45,621 nucleotides of DNA from Microvirga pakistanensis (GTDB lineage: Bacteria > Pseudomonadota > Alphaproteobacteria > Rhizobiales > Beijerinckiaceae), in contig NZ_SPJX01000664.1 of NCBI RefSeq assembly GCF_004458765.1, positions 8,389 to 54,009 of the forward strand, read 5' to 3'. Positions 8,284 to 16,347 of the stretch are shown piece after piece; position 1 is the first letter of the stretch, and the number at the start of each line of letters is the position of its first letter. The notes below the pieces were generated by a model that saw only the letters and a list, made by a program, of their open reading frames with translations, did not search any database and was not told where the DNA came from. The position numbers were made by a program, and so were the translations under genes.

Positions 8284-8534
8284 GGACGAACCGATTTTAC
8301 GTGCCGCGGCCACGTCAGTGAGTGTGATCGGCCGGGTGCCGACCGAGGAGACGGGCAGAATTCAGGACCGGGTCGGCTTGCCATCCAGGTAAACGATGCA
8401 GGCCCCGCATTGGGCGATGCCGACCCGAACTTCGTTCCGGTCAGGCCGATGATGTCGCGGAGAGCCCAAAGCAGGGGCATGTCCGGCGGCACATCGACGC
8501 TTCGATCTCCACCGTTGACCTTGAAATTGATCAT
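8284..8534 (-). pseudogene. Decayed [2Fe-2S] subunit gene, IorA/CoxS type
   Basis: Remnant of a small iron-sulfur subunit of an isoquinoline 1-oxidoreductase/aldehyde-dehydrogenase-type molybdenum hydroxylase. From ATG 8534 the frame reads MINFKVNGGDRSVDVPP and continues through LRDIIGLTGTKFG. The family then expects a CGxxxCGxC ligand run. A one-base loss near 8420-8427 removes the first cysteine and shifts the frame. The next frame continues VGIAQCGACIVYLDGKPTRS, meets a TGA at 8364-8362, and goes on LPVSSVGTRPITL, exactly the family's order. The C-terminal [2Fe-2S] half (CGYC, CRCG) is not found downstream, and no matching large subunit is adjacent. The intact PaoA at 13.5 kb is a different, longer homologue. 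Confidence 0.88.
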
Positions 8535-8662
8535 GAGGGACCCCGGGTGAGCGAGCGGGACAGGAAGAGCGCATCAACTGGCCAAGTTGACGGACCCTCC
8601 GCAGAATGTTCACGCGGCGTCGAAAAAGGGAGGCGCTACTCTGTGCCGGAGCGCAGCTGTCT

Positions 8663-9970
8663 CTATTCTGCGGCACTCTTCAACAAACGCTCCTCTGGTC
8701 TGGTCTCCGTTTGGCCTCGAATGGAAAGACGCCCTCGCTCGGTCCAGAGAACGACGAGAAGGCATGCGGCTCCAAGACAGAGATAGCCGAGGCTCAACGG
8801 GATGACCGTTCCATTGAACGAGCGGCCGATCACAAACCCCAACACCGCTCCCACGAGAGTCGTATAAGACCCGATGAACGACGAGGCCGTGCCCGCGATG
8901 GACCCGAGAGGCTCCATCGCCATGGCGTTGAAGTTGGGCATGGTCAGGCTGAACAGAAACTGGTTGATCGCGAAGATCGATGCGTAGAGCAGAAGCGGCG
9001 GCCGCCCATCGAAGAGGAGCGCCACGGCCACCTGCGTCGCGGCGACAAGGGTAAAGCCGCAGATGCCGATATGCGACAGCCGTCGCATTCCCAGTCGCCG
9101 CACGAGCCGCGCATTCGTGAAGGAAGCAAGCCCCATCAGCATTGCGATGCTGCCGAAAGCCACTGGGAACCAGGCTCCGAGCCCATAGACTTCCGTCTCG
9201 AAGATCTGCTGGGACGAACCGATATAGGACATGAGGCAGCCGAACATGAGCCCCATCCCGGTCGCATACCCGATACTGATGCGGGTGGAGACAGTCATTC
9301 TGACGGCCGATGCGATCTGACCGAGCGAGAAGGATCTCCGGTGCTCCTGGTGAAGGGTTTCGGGCATTCGGGTGTAGAACCAGGCGGCCACCAGAACCGC
9401 GACCCCGACGATCGTTCCGAAAATCCAATGCCAGCTGCCCAGAAGCAGCAGAAGGCTGCCTGACGCGGGCGCCAGGATCGGCACGATGATGAAGACCATC
9501 ATCGTGATGGACATGACACGCGCCATCTCCCGGCCGGCGAACCGGTCGCGCACGATCGCGACCGTGAGCACACGCGTCGACGCCAATCCAGCCCCCTGGA
9601 CGGCCCGCCCGATCAGCAACATGGCGAAGCTGGAGGCGAACGTCGCGATCAGCCCGCCGACAACATAGATCGCCAGACCCATCATCAAGGTCGGCCGTCG
9701 TCCGATCACATCGGAGACTGGACCGTAGACCAGTTGCATGATGGCGAAAGGCACCATGTAGGCGGTGATCAGGAGCTGGAGGTCGTTGGGATTGGAGATG
9801 GCGAAGTCGGCCTGGATCGGACCGAAGGCCGGAAGCAGATTGTCGATCGACAGCGAACCGAGACTCATCACCAGGGCGATGAGCAGCACGAATTCAGGAA
9901 AGGACGGCATGCGGCCGTGACTGCTTTGGTCAGGACATCTGGCGAATGACAGCATAGGGGCGCTTTTCAT
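8663..9970 (-). CDS. MFS multidrug exporter, Bcr/CflA family
   Basis: Inner-membrane proton-driven drug efflux protein of about 12 helices and 435 aa. The sequence SLSIDNLLPAFGPIQADF in helix 1, QLVYGPVSDVIGRRPTL (motif A, loop 2-3) and LIGRAVQGAGLASTRVLTVAIVRDRF (helices 4-5) match the Bcr/CflA group. The frame is open 17 codons further upstream. I took the ATG at 9970 (MKSAPMLSF); another ATG at 9910 (MPSFPEF) is possible, and neither has a clear ribosome site. It follows the paoABC operon on the same strand, separated by a REP-like element, so it is probably a separate transcription unit. The substrate is unknown. Confidence 0.9.
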   Translation of the reverse strand: MKSAPMLSFARCPDQSSHGRMPSFPEFVLLIALVMSLGSLSIDNLLPAFGPIQADFAISNPNDLQLLITAYMVPFAIMQLVYGPVSDVIGRRPTLMMGLAIYVVGGLIATFASSFAMLLIGRAVQGAGLASTRVLTVAIVRDRFAGREMARVMSITMMVFIIVPILAPASGSLLLLLGSWHWIFGTIVGVAVLVAAWFYTRMPETLHQEHRRSFSLGQIASAVRMTVSTRISIGYATGMGLMFGCLMSYIGSSQQIFETEVYGLGAWFPVAFGSIAMLMGLASFTNARLVRRLGMRRLSHIGICGFTLVAATQVAVALLFDGRPPLLLYASIFAINQFLFSLTMPNFNAMAMEPLGSIAGTASSFIGSYTTLVGAVLGFVIGRSFNGTVIPLSLGYLCLGAACLLVVLWTERGRLSIRGQTETRPEERLLKSAAE

Positions 9971-10153
9971 GATAGTGTTCGCGACGCCCGACAGGCGCCT
10001 TCGTTGCAGACAGGCTGGCAAGCGGATAACCGACGAAGGCCGGATCCGAGAACTGCACTGGCCGCTTGGCTAAGATGCACAGGCAGCAGGCTCCTGCTGC
10101 ACCGCCTCCTCCTTCTGTTCCTGCGTCGCAATCCTGGCTGCCTTCCCGCGGGA

Positions 10154-10245
10154 CTAGAGCTGTTTCCACTTGCGTGGAATCATCTCTTCCTGGGTGTGCC
10201 GCATTTTTCGGCGAACCGGATCCACTTCGCCGAAAAATACTCTAG
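10154..10245. repeat. REP/RIME-like palindromic element overlapping the paoC stop codon
   Basis: A composite palindrome bounded by ctagag (10154-10159) and ctctag (10240-10245). Inside are a small hairpin, ttccac-ttgc-gtggaa, and a large perfect 13-bp stem, atttttcggcgaa (10203-10215) / ttcgccgaaaaat (10226-10238), around a 10-base loop. This layout resembles the dispersed palindromic repeats seen in many copies in rhizobial and methylobacterial genomes. The stop codon TAG of paoC (10244-10242) is formed by the right border. The A- and T-rich flanks of the large stem could let it act as a bidirectional terminator between paoC and the MFS gene. Confidence 0.75.
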
Positions 10246-12473
10246 AGGAGCTTGTCGGGAAGAATGGGGAAGTCGCGAATGCGTCTGCCCGTGGCGTGGT
10301 AGACGGCATTGCCGATGGCGGGAGCGACCCCACAGATTCCCAGTTCCGCGACGCCCTTCACTCCCAGCGGATTGAAGATCCTATCCTCGCTCTCCACGAA
10401 GAATGCATCGAGTTCCCGGATATCGGCACAGACCGGCACGAGGTACTCGGCGAGATTGCTGTTCATGACCCGCCCGAAGCGCTCGTCCCATTCCGCCTGC
10501 TCCAGAAGTGCCATGCCGATGGCCCCGACCATTCCGCCAATACACTGGCTGTGAGCTGTCTTGGGGTTGACGACCCGCCCGATGTCGTAGGCGCCGATGA
10601 CGCGGTGAACGCGGACGGTGCCGAGGTCCGGATCCACACGCACCTCCGCGAACACGGCTCCGAAGGCGCAGCTCGAGTAAGTTTTACTCTCCTGGCCCGG
10701 AGCCGAGGTCCCATGCCCGACGATCTTGTCGAGCTTGAGCTCGCGCAGAAGCTTTTCAAAAGGCACCATCTCTCCGCCGCCGCGCCTGACGGCACCTCCG
10801 TCGCGCCATTCAAGGTCGTCGGCACTCAGACCGGCAAAGGGGCCGCTCAGATCCGCCCCGATCACATGCGAAAGATCATCCAGCAAGGCCCGGCAGGCGG
10901 CCTCGACAGCCGTTCCGACGCTGGCAAGCGTGATCGAGCCGCCATGCACGGGCGCGAACGGCATATCGGTATCGCCGAGTTCGAAGCGGACGGCCTCCAA
11001 GGGCAACCCGAGAGCATCGGCGGCTACCTGTGTCATCGACGTGTAGGTGCCCGGCCCCATGTCGGATGCAGCCGTGCGGATGAGCGCCGTTCCATTCGAG
11101 AACAGCGTCGCCTCGGCAGATGCCTTGGAACGGTGGGCTGGGTAGGCCGCCGTCGCCATGCCATAGCCGACCAACTGCCCGTCCGCCCGCATGGAGCGCG
11201 GCTCCGGGTTGCGTCCGGCCCAGCCGAACCGCTCCGCCCCGATGCGGTAACACTCCCGCAACTCCTTGCTCGACCAGGGAAGATCCTTGTGCTGATCCTT
11301 CTCGGCATAGTTCTTGAGGCGCAGCGCGATGGGATCCATGCCAAGCGCCACCGCGAGTTCATCCATGGCCGTCTCGTGGGCCAGCAGCCCTGTGGCGACG
11401 CCCGGTCCGCGCATGGGGCAAGGCGAGTTGGTGTTCATCTCGACCAGGCGATAGCGGGTGCGCACATTCGGGCACGCATAGGTATTGCGCGCCGGGTCGA
11501 GGGTCACCTCCGCATATTCCTCGTAATCCGAGATCTGGGTCCAGGCCTCCTGAATGATCGCCGTGAGCGTGCCGTCCCGTTCGGCTCCCAACGCCACCCG
11601 TTGTTCCGTGTGGGGCCGGAAGCCCACGGAGGTATAGAGTTCGCGGCGGGTCAGCTCGACCCTGACGGGCCGCCTTACGACTTTGGCCGCAAGGGCTGCG
11701 ACCGTCACATGGGGCCATGTTCGCAACGCCGACCCGAAGGCGCCGCCGACGAAGGGGGACACCACCCGAATCGCATCCTCGTGGATGCCGAACACATGGG
11801 CGATCTCCTTCCGGTCGTTATCGACCCATTGCGTCTTGTCGTAGAGGGTCAGGAAATCACCGTCCCAAAGGGCAATCGTAGCGTGCGGTTCGATGGCGTT
11901 GTGGTGCTCACGGGGCTGGATGTAGGTGGCGTCCACTTTCACCGGTGCGGCAGCAAACGCCGCATCCGCATCTCCCATTTGGGTTTCGGCCGGACGGCCG
12001 GCCTTCTCGTTCCCGGAGCTCGGACGCTGGCCTCTGTCGAGCTCGAACCGGGTGAAGGCTTCGTCTTCCTCGTAAGCGACATTCACCAGACTCGCGGCAT
12101 GGGTCGCCTGCTCCAGCGTCTCTGCCACCACGACCGCAACAGGCTGCCCGTTGAAGTGAATCTTCGGCCCCTGGAAGACCTGCAGCTGGTCGCCCGACTG
12201 CGCGTCGACCTGGGGGCGCTGAGACATGCGCCTGTAGGGAAGGCGCGGTGCGTTCTCGTGCGTGATGACGGCATGAACGCCCGGAGCCCGCCTTGCAGCC
12301 TCATCGTCGATCGCCGCGATGGTTCCATTCGGCACCGTGCTCAACACCAACGCGGCATGCAGCATGTCGGGGATATCGAATTCGGCGGCATAGCGGGCAT
12401 GGCCCGTGACCTTCAGCGGACCGTCCACACGGCTGACAGGCTGGCCCACGGATGGGGTGAGGGGCGCATTCAT
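10242..12473 (-). CDS. paoC: Molybdopterin-binding subunit of a PaoABC-type aldehyde oxidoreductase
   Basis: Large catalytic subunit (743 aa) of a xanthine-oxidase-family molybdenum enzyme, similar to PaoC/YagR, which oxidises aldehydes to acids with the molybdenum cofactor. It begins SVGQPVSRVDGPLKVTGHARYAAEF, the family's N-terminal signature. It contains GGAFGS in the cofactor site and ends with GVKGVAELGICG, whose Glu710 is the catalytic base position. The ATG overlaps the paoB stop (ATGA), so the subunits are co-translated. The stop lies inside the palindromic repeat. The usual cofactor-sulfuration chaperone (PaoD/XdhC type) is not present in the window, so it must be supplied elsewhere if the enzyme is active. 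Confidence 0.94.
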   Translation of the reverse strand: MNAPLTPSVGQPVSRVDGPLKVTGHARYAAEFDIPDMLHAALVLSTVPNGTIAAIDDEAARRAPGVHAVITHENAPRLPYRRMSQRPQVDAQSGDQLQVFQGPKIHFNGQPVAVVVAETLEQATHAASLVNVAYEEDEAFTRFELDRGQRPSSGNEKAGRPAETQMGDADAAFAAAPVKVDATYIQPREHHNAIEPHATIALWDGDFLTLYDKTQWVDNDRKEIAHVFGIHEDAIRVVSPFVGGAFGSALRTWPHVTVAALAAKVVRRPVRVELTRRELYTSVGFRPHTEQRVALGAERDGTLTAIIQEAWTQISDYEEYAEVTLDPARNTYACPNVRTRYRLVEMNTNSPCPMRGPGVATGLLAHETAMDELAVALGMDPIALRLKNYAEKDQHKDLPWSSKELRECYRIGAERFGWAGRNPEPRSMRADGQLVGYGMATAAYPAHRSKASAEATLFSNGTALIRTAASDMGPGTYTSMTQVAADALGLPLEAVRFELGDTDMPFAPVHGGSITLASVGTAVEAACRALLDDLSHVIGADLSGPFAGLSADDLEWRDGGAVRRGGGEMVPFEKLLRELKLDKIVGHGTSAPGQESKTYSSCAFGAVFAEVRVDPDLGTVRVHRVIGAYDIGRVVNPKTAHSQCIGGMVGAIGMALLEQAEWDERFGRVMNSNLAEYLVPVCADIRELDAFFVESEDRIFNPLGVKGVAELGICGVAPAIGNAVYHATGRRIRDFPILPDKLL

Positions 12474-13453
12474 GCCAGACCTCCGATCTGAAGCAGAGCC
12501 CGTTCAACGGTCCGCCGGAGCAGCGTGACCTTGAAGGCGTTTTGCCCGCGCGGCTCCGCGCCATCTGCGGAGCACTCACCCGCGGCCCGAGCAAGAGCCT
12601 GGTCCAGGCGTTGGTTGACCAGCATGTCCTCCACGTGCCGCAGGCGCCAGGGCTTCGTCCCGACCCCACCGACCGCGACCCGGGCGTCCAGGATCACGTC
12701 GTCGTGCAGGCCCAGGGACACGGCAGCGGAGGCGAGCGACCACTCGAATGTGGTCCTGTCCCGAACCTTCAGATAATGCGAGCGTCGTCCCGCAGCAGCG
12801 AGCGGGATCCAGATCGCCGTGATCAGGTCGCCAGGCTTGAGCACCGTCTCGATATGAGGCGTGTCGCCCGGAAGCTGATGCAGGTTCTCGACCAGAATCG
12901 TGCGCTCACCTGTCGGACCTGTGACCATCAACTCGGCATCGACCGCCACAAGAGCCACGGCGAGATCTCCAGGATAGGCTGCGATGCAGTGATCACTTCC
13001 GCCCAAAATGGCATTGACGCGGTTCTGCCCGTCCAGCGCCGAGCATCCGGACCCTGGCACGCGCTTGTTGCAAGGCGTTGTCGCATCGCGAAAGTAAAGA
13101 CAGCGGGTTCGTTGAAGCAGATTTCCCCCGACCGTTGCCATGTTGCGGACCTGGGGCGAGGCCGACTCGTACAGAGCTCTCGAAACGACCGGAACACGTT
13201 CACGGATCACGGGATCGTCCGCCACATCGGAAAGCCGGGCCATCGCGCCGATCCGGATCCCATCGATGGCCACGGAGACATCATCGAACGCGATGCCGTT
13301 GATGTCGACGAGCTCCAAGGGCGCAACGATGCCCTCCTGCAAAAGCTGAATCATGTCGGTGCCACCCGCGATGTACTCGGCACCCTGCCCTTCGGCGGTT
13401 CGGCGGATTGCAGCTTCCGGAGTCGCGACGGCGATATAGGACAAAGGGACCAT
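12470..13453 (-). CDS. paoB: FAD-binding (and probable [4Fe-4S]) subunit of the PaoABC-type aldehyde oxidoreductase
   Basis: Medium subunit of 327 aa. EYIAGGTDMIQLLQEG (residues 27-42) and VRNMATVGGNLLQRTRC (102-118) are FAD-binding stretches of the CoxM/PaoB family. A cysteine-bearing insert (Cys118, Cys128, Cys137; RCLYFRD, PCNKRVPGSGC) matches the loop that holds an extra [4Fe-4S] cluster in PaoB-type proteins. It passes electrons from the iron-sulfur subunit to FAD. The frame is open further upstream, but the ATG at 13453 has GAAGGGGGAA before it and lies four bases after the paoA stop. It overlaps paoC by 4 bases. Confidence 0.94.
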   Translation of the reverse strand: MVPLSYIAVATPEAAIRRTAEGQGAEYIAGGTDMIQLLQEGIVAPLELVDINGIAFDDVSVAIDGIRIGAMARLSDVADDPVIRERVPVVSRALYESASPQVRNMATVGGNLLQRTRCLYFRDATTPCNKRVPGSGCSALDGQNRVNAILGGSDHCIAAYPGDLAVALVAVDAELMVTGPTGERTILVENLHQLPGDTPHIETVLKPGDLITAIWIPLAAAGRRSHYLKVRDRTTFEWSLASAAVSLGLHDDVILDARVAVGGVGTKPWRLRHVEDMLVNQRLDQALARAAGECSADGAEPRGQNAFKVTLLRRTVERALLQIGGLA

Positions 13454-13457
13454 GACG

Positions 13458-14039
13458 CTATTCCCCCTTCTCGGCATCCTGCCGGATCGCCTCGACGGCC
13501 TGCCGCATGGCTTCAGGCGCGTCGACCCCCTGCACGAGAGCATCCTTGATGGCCTTGACGATATTGGTGTAGGCGCCGCACCGGCACAGATTGCCGCTCA
13601 TATTCTCCCGGATTTCATCGTCAGATCGGGTTCGGCCCTCCTGGATCAAGCCGATGGCCGACATGATCTGACCCGGGGTGCAATAGCCGCACTGAAATCC
13701 GTCGTGCTCGACGAAAGCCTTCTGGAGCGGATGCAGCTCGCCGTCGCCGATTCCTTCTATCGTGGTGATCGACTTGCCCTGGTTCATAACAGCCAAGGTT
13801 AGGCATGACACGACACGGCGGCCATCGACGAGCACCGTGCAGGCGCCGCATTGACCGAGGCCGCACCCCTTCTTCGTTCCCGTCAGATGAAGCCGGTCCC
13901 GCAGCGCATCAAGGAGCGTCGTGCGTGCATCGACCTGGAGCTGACAGCTCTCGCCGTTGATGGTCAGGGCAATTGAGGCGGCATGCTGAGGATAGGCAGC
14001 TTCACTTTGACGAACCTGCCCTTCGTCGATTTCAAGCAT
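13458..14039 (-). CDS. paoA: [2Fe-2S] subunit of the PaoABC-type aldehyde oxidoreductase
   Basis: Small subunit of 193 aa with two [2Fe-2S] clusters. Plant-ferredoxin-type ligands are Cys59, Cys64, Cys67 and Cys79 (KKGCGLGQCGAC), and the second cluster uses Cys117, Cys120, Cys152 and Cys154 (CGYCTPGQ, NLCRCGAY). A GTG five codons upstream (14054) is an alternative start. I prefer the ATG at 14039 because GGGGAA lies at good spacing before it. There is no Tat signal of the kind seen on the E. coli periplasmic PaoA, so this complex is probably cytoplasmic. It is the first gene of the paoA-paoB-paoC operon. Confidence 0.94.
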   Translation of the reverse strand: MLEIDEGQVRQSEAAYPQHAASIALTINGESCQLQVDARTTLLDALRDRLHLTGTKKGCGLGQCGACTVLVDGRRVVSCLTLAVMNQGKSITTIEGIGDGELHPLQKAFVEHDGFQCGYCTPGQIMSAIGLIQEGRTRSDDEIRENMSGNLCRCGAYTNIVKAIKDALVQGVDAPEAMRQAVEAIRQDAEKGE

Positions 14040-14257
14040 TGGTTTGTTCCCCACGCGGTCGTCTGATCAACTCCTATTAACCAGCCCGGCAGGAGAGAGT
14101 TGCCAGAAGCCCCGACGTTGATCCGGCTCACGATGAGATCCGCCCTGGGCAAGGCGGGGGAAGCGTAGCGCCGCACGATGCACGGACGCATCCTTCTCGA
14201 GAGAAACAGTATCTCGGCGGCCCCTTCGCAAGTCCGTTGAGGACTGACGCTGAATGA

Positions 14258-15004
14258 TCACGAGATGGGCTCGTCCGCGCCGCTCTCGCTCGGGGACAGC
14301 AGGACGGCGCGGCGCCTGGCCCGCTCCGTCGCTTCCTCGGCGCACTTGTCAAGGTGAGCCGCCCTGTTGATCACCTGGAGGTTGGGCACACCCCAGAAGG
14401 CGAGCAGCTCAGGCCATGACAGCAGGCGATGCTCCGACCAGACAGCGTAGAGTGGAACACGGTGATCCACCTCGGCGCTCCTGAGCAGACGTCGGCCTGT
14501 CCTGGCGCATTTCCTCCCTTGGCGCCTTTTCAGCGCTTTCAGGTGATCGGCCGGCGAAGTCCAAAGCTGCCACGCGACAACGCAGGCGGCATGCCAGGTG
14601 GCATTCCGGTTCGGCTTCCCGTCGCCCCAGAGATCCCGATGCCATCCCAGTCTGTAAACCGGTTGGCCGCAGACACAGCAATGCCCCGATCCCCGGGCGA
14701 AGGCTGCCTCCCGGTAAGGCGCCGGCGGCGTGCGGAAGGATAGGGCCACGCCGGATGTCTTGTCCGATCCGATACGCCACTGCCAGCCTGCAGGCTGGCC
14801 ACTTCGGGCCGAGAGAGCCCGCGCCAGCCGATCGGCCAGGAGAGGGCGATGTCGCCAGTACGACTCCACCGCCCGCCGCTGGGTCGGCGGGATCAGGGGC
14901 TGTCGGAGCGCGTGAGAGAGCACGCAGGGCGGAAAAAATTCGGTGAGGCGCTTCTCCAGGCGGACACGTGCCTTCTGATTTTTCTCGTCACGCCAGCTTG
15001 CCAT
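14258..15004 (-). CDS. HNH-endonuclease-like zinc protein
   Basis: A 248-aa protein with a cysteine pair (Cys109/Cys112, CCVCGQ) and His138-Cys141 that could form one zinc site. It also has an HNH-like core: Cys166, Asp180-His181 (EVDHRVPLY), Asn213 and His217-Cys221 (INRAAHLDKC). This order fits an HNH nuclease fold. It stands alone, with no partner methylase, integrase or phage gene nearby, so a restriction role has no support here. The start ATG at 15004 has only a weak ribosome site. About 200 bases without a gene separate it from paoA. Confidence 0.7.
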   Translation of the reverse strand: MASWRDEKNQKARVRLEKRLTEFFPPCVLSHALRQPLIPPTQRRAVESYWRHRPLLADRLARALSARSGQPAGWQWRIGSDKTSGVALSFRTPPAPYREAAFARGSGHCCVCGQPVYRLGWHRDLWGDGKPNRNATWHAACVVAWQLWTSPADHLKALKRRQGRKCARTGRRLLRSAEVDHRVPLYAVWSEHRLLSWPELLAFWGVPNLQVINRAAHLDKCAEEATERARRRAVLLSPSESGADEPIS

Positions 15005-15105
15005 CCCGGATCGGCCGTCTCATGTGAATCGAAGCCGAAGCTGTAGCGCCAGTTCGGATTTGGGGGAAGCATGCTATCGCGACCGACTTGGCGCATTGTC
15101 CAGGT

Positions 15106-15294
15106 TTACCGTCTTTTGATCCTGTCAAGGGCCCACCCCAGGAGGCCCAGGATCGCCACTCCGGCTCCAAATCCGAGGCCGGCTCCCCACGGCACGCCAA
15201 CCGAGCCCATCACGACATGTCCGAGGATGGCTCCCGCCACGAACAGCACGAGAGGCGCCAGGCAGCCAATTCCTATCATCCCCTGTGACTCCAT
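15106..15294 (-). CDS. Small glycine-rich membrane protein
   Basis: A 62-aa protein with two hydrophobic, glycine-rich segments (about residues 6-28 and 34-56) and a basic end (DRIKRR), which suggests two helices with the C-terminus in the cytoplasm. Two ATGs occur back to back at the start, and the ribosome site is weak. No family is recognised. It lies in the same direction as the HNH gene, about 100 bases upstream of it. Confidence 0.5.
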   Translation of the reverse strand: MESQGMIGIGCLAPLVLFVAGAILGHVVMGSVGVPWGAGLGFGAGVAILGLLGWALDRIKRR

Positions 15295-15918
15295 CCATTC
15301 TTATCGATCACTCAGCCATACCGGAAGGAGCCGAGGATGCTATCGTCACATCGATCGCGTGGCCGGATCGAGAGATACGTGAGGGTGCAAGATGACCCGT
15401 CCGTCTCACAATGCCTGCCACGAGAGGCAAATTGTTGCGAATTGACGAGTACCCCGGATGCGGAAAGCTCAGAAAAGAGGATATCTCCCGAGCACCCAAG
15501 GCCCAACGGATGGCTCGCTCCCGGTCGCTCGCTAGCAGGATCTCTTTCATGAAGCATATGGCTTACTGAACCGACATCCGCCTACATGTCCCATCAGTTT
15601 GAGCTTTGTTCAGGAGGGTGTTCCGGGGGTATGCGACCATCCAATACGTTGTCGCCTGTGTGCTGCAAGACAGCTCGGAGCCTACACTCCTACCGTCAGG
15701 TATAACCCCTTAGATACAGCTCTCACATTCCGAGCAAACAATCACCCGTTGTAGTAATAGACGGTATTATCCCCATAAGTAAGCCTACCCCCCGACGCTG
15801 CCGCTGATTCTTTCAAGATGGAGGGCTCCGAATACCGAGGGATGGTGCAGTCCAACGAGAATAGATCAGGATGCCTTGAGCGTGTTGGATCCGATGCCGA
15901 TCTTCCGCAAATCTGCCT
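15295..15918. other. Gene-poor, more A/T-rich spacer at the edge of the accessory islet
   Basis: About 620 bases without a convincing gene. Short open frames exist on both strands but lack ribosome sites or recognisable protein character. The stretch around 15590-15790 is visibly richer in A and T than the flanking operons. The decayed sugar transferase starts at its right-hand end, so part of this spacer may be eroded upstream sequence of that gene. Confidence 0.5.
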
Positions 15919-16235
15919 TTTGGCTTCGTGCTGGCGCTTATCTTTATCATGGTTCTAAGTCCGGCAATCGCTCTACTGGCAATCGTCGTGAAGATCACAG
16001 GTCCCGGGCAAGTCCTGTTTTGCCAGTTGCGAAACGGCTCACGCCGGAAGGAATCTCCGATCTGACGCTTTGTTCCACGAGATTCTTCGTGAGATCCGCA
16101 CTATCGAGCTGCACCAAGGGATTATCGTGCCAACCCATCAAGCGCATGTTACGGCGAACAAGCCTCACCGAACCGCCGTGAGTAGTCGAGGTGTTACACG
16201 GGGAATGCCGCTGTTGGTCCAAACCGCTTCATGAA
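15919..16235 (+). pseudogene. Decayed bacterial sugar transferase (ExoY/WcaJ type)
   Basis: Fragments of a membrane-bound undecaprenyl-phosphate sugar transferase that starts exopolysaccharide repeat units. In frame from 15919 the DNA encodes FGFVLALIFIMVLSPAIALL, then AIVVKITGPGQVLFCQLRNG, the membrane helix plus the SPGPVLFxQ-like motif of the family. It then meets a stop at 16063-16065. In another frame, about 85 bases further on, it encodes RMLRRTSLTEPP, matching the family motif LRRTSLDELPQL. After another stop comes VLHGECR, matching NVLKGDMSLVGPRPH. The order and spacing are those of the family, but at least two stops and frame changes break it. It lies just upstream of an intact acyltransferase on the same strand. 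Confidence 0.78.
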
Positions 16236-16347
16236 CGGGGTTCTCCGCTTGCCGATCGCTTCGGCACGCCTCTGAGATAGCGGGCCTGCCCAAGTGTGAG
16301 ACGCATTCGACGAGGCGCATTGCGACGCAGAAACAAGGAGCTGCACC

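Noticed and set aside
10170..12491. A long open frame on the plus strand opposite paoC (over 770 codons).
   Set aside because: It is the antisense shadow of a clear molybdopterin subunit; high-G+C coding DNA often gives such frames. It has no ribosome site and no family features.
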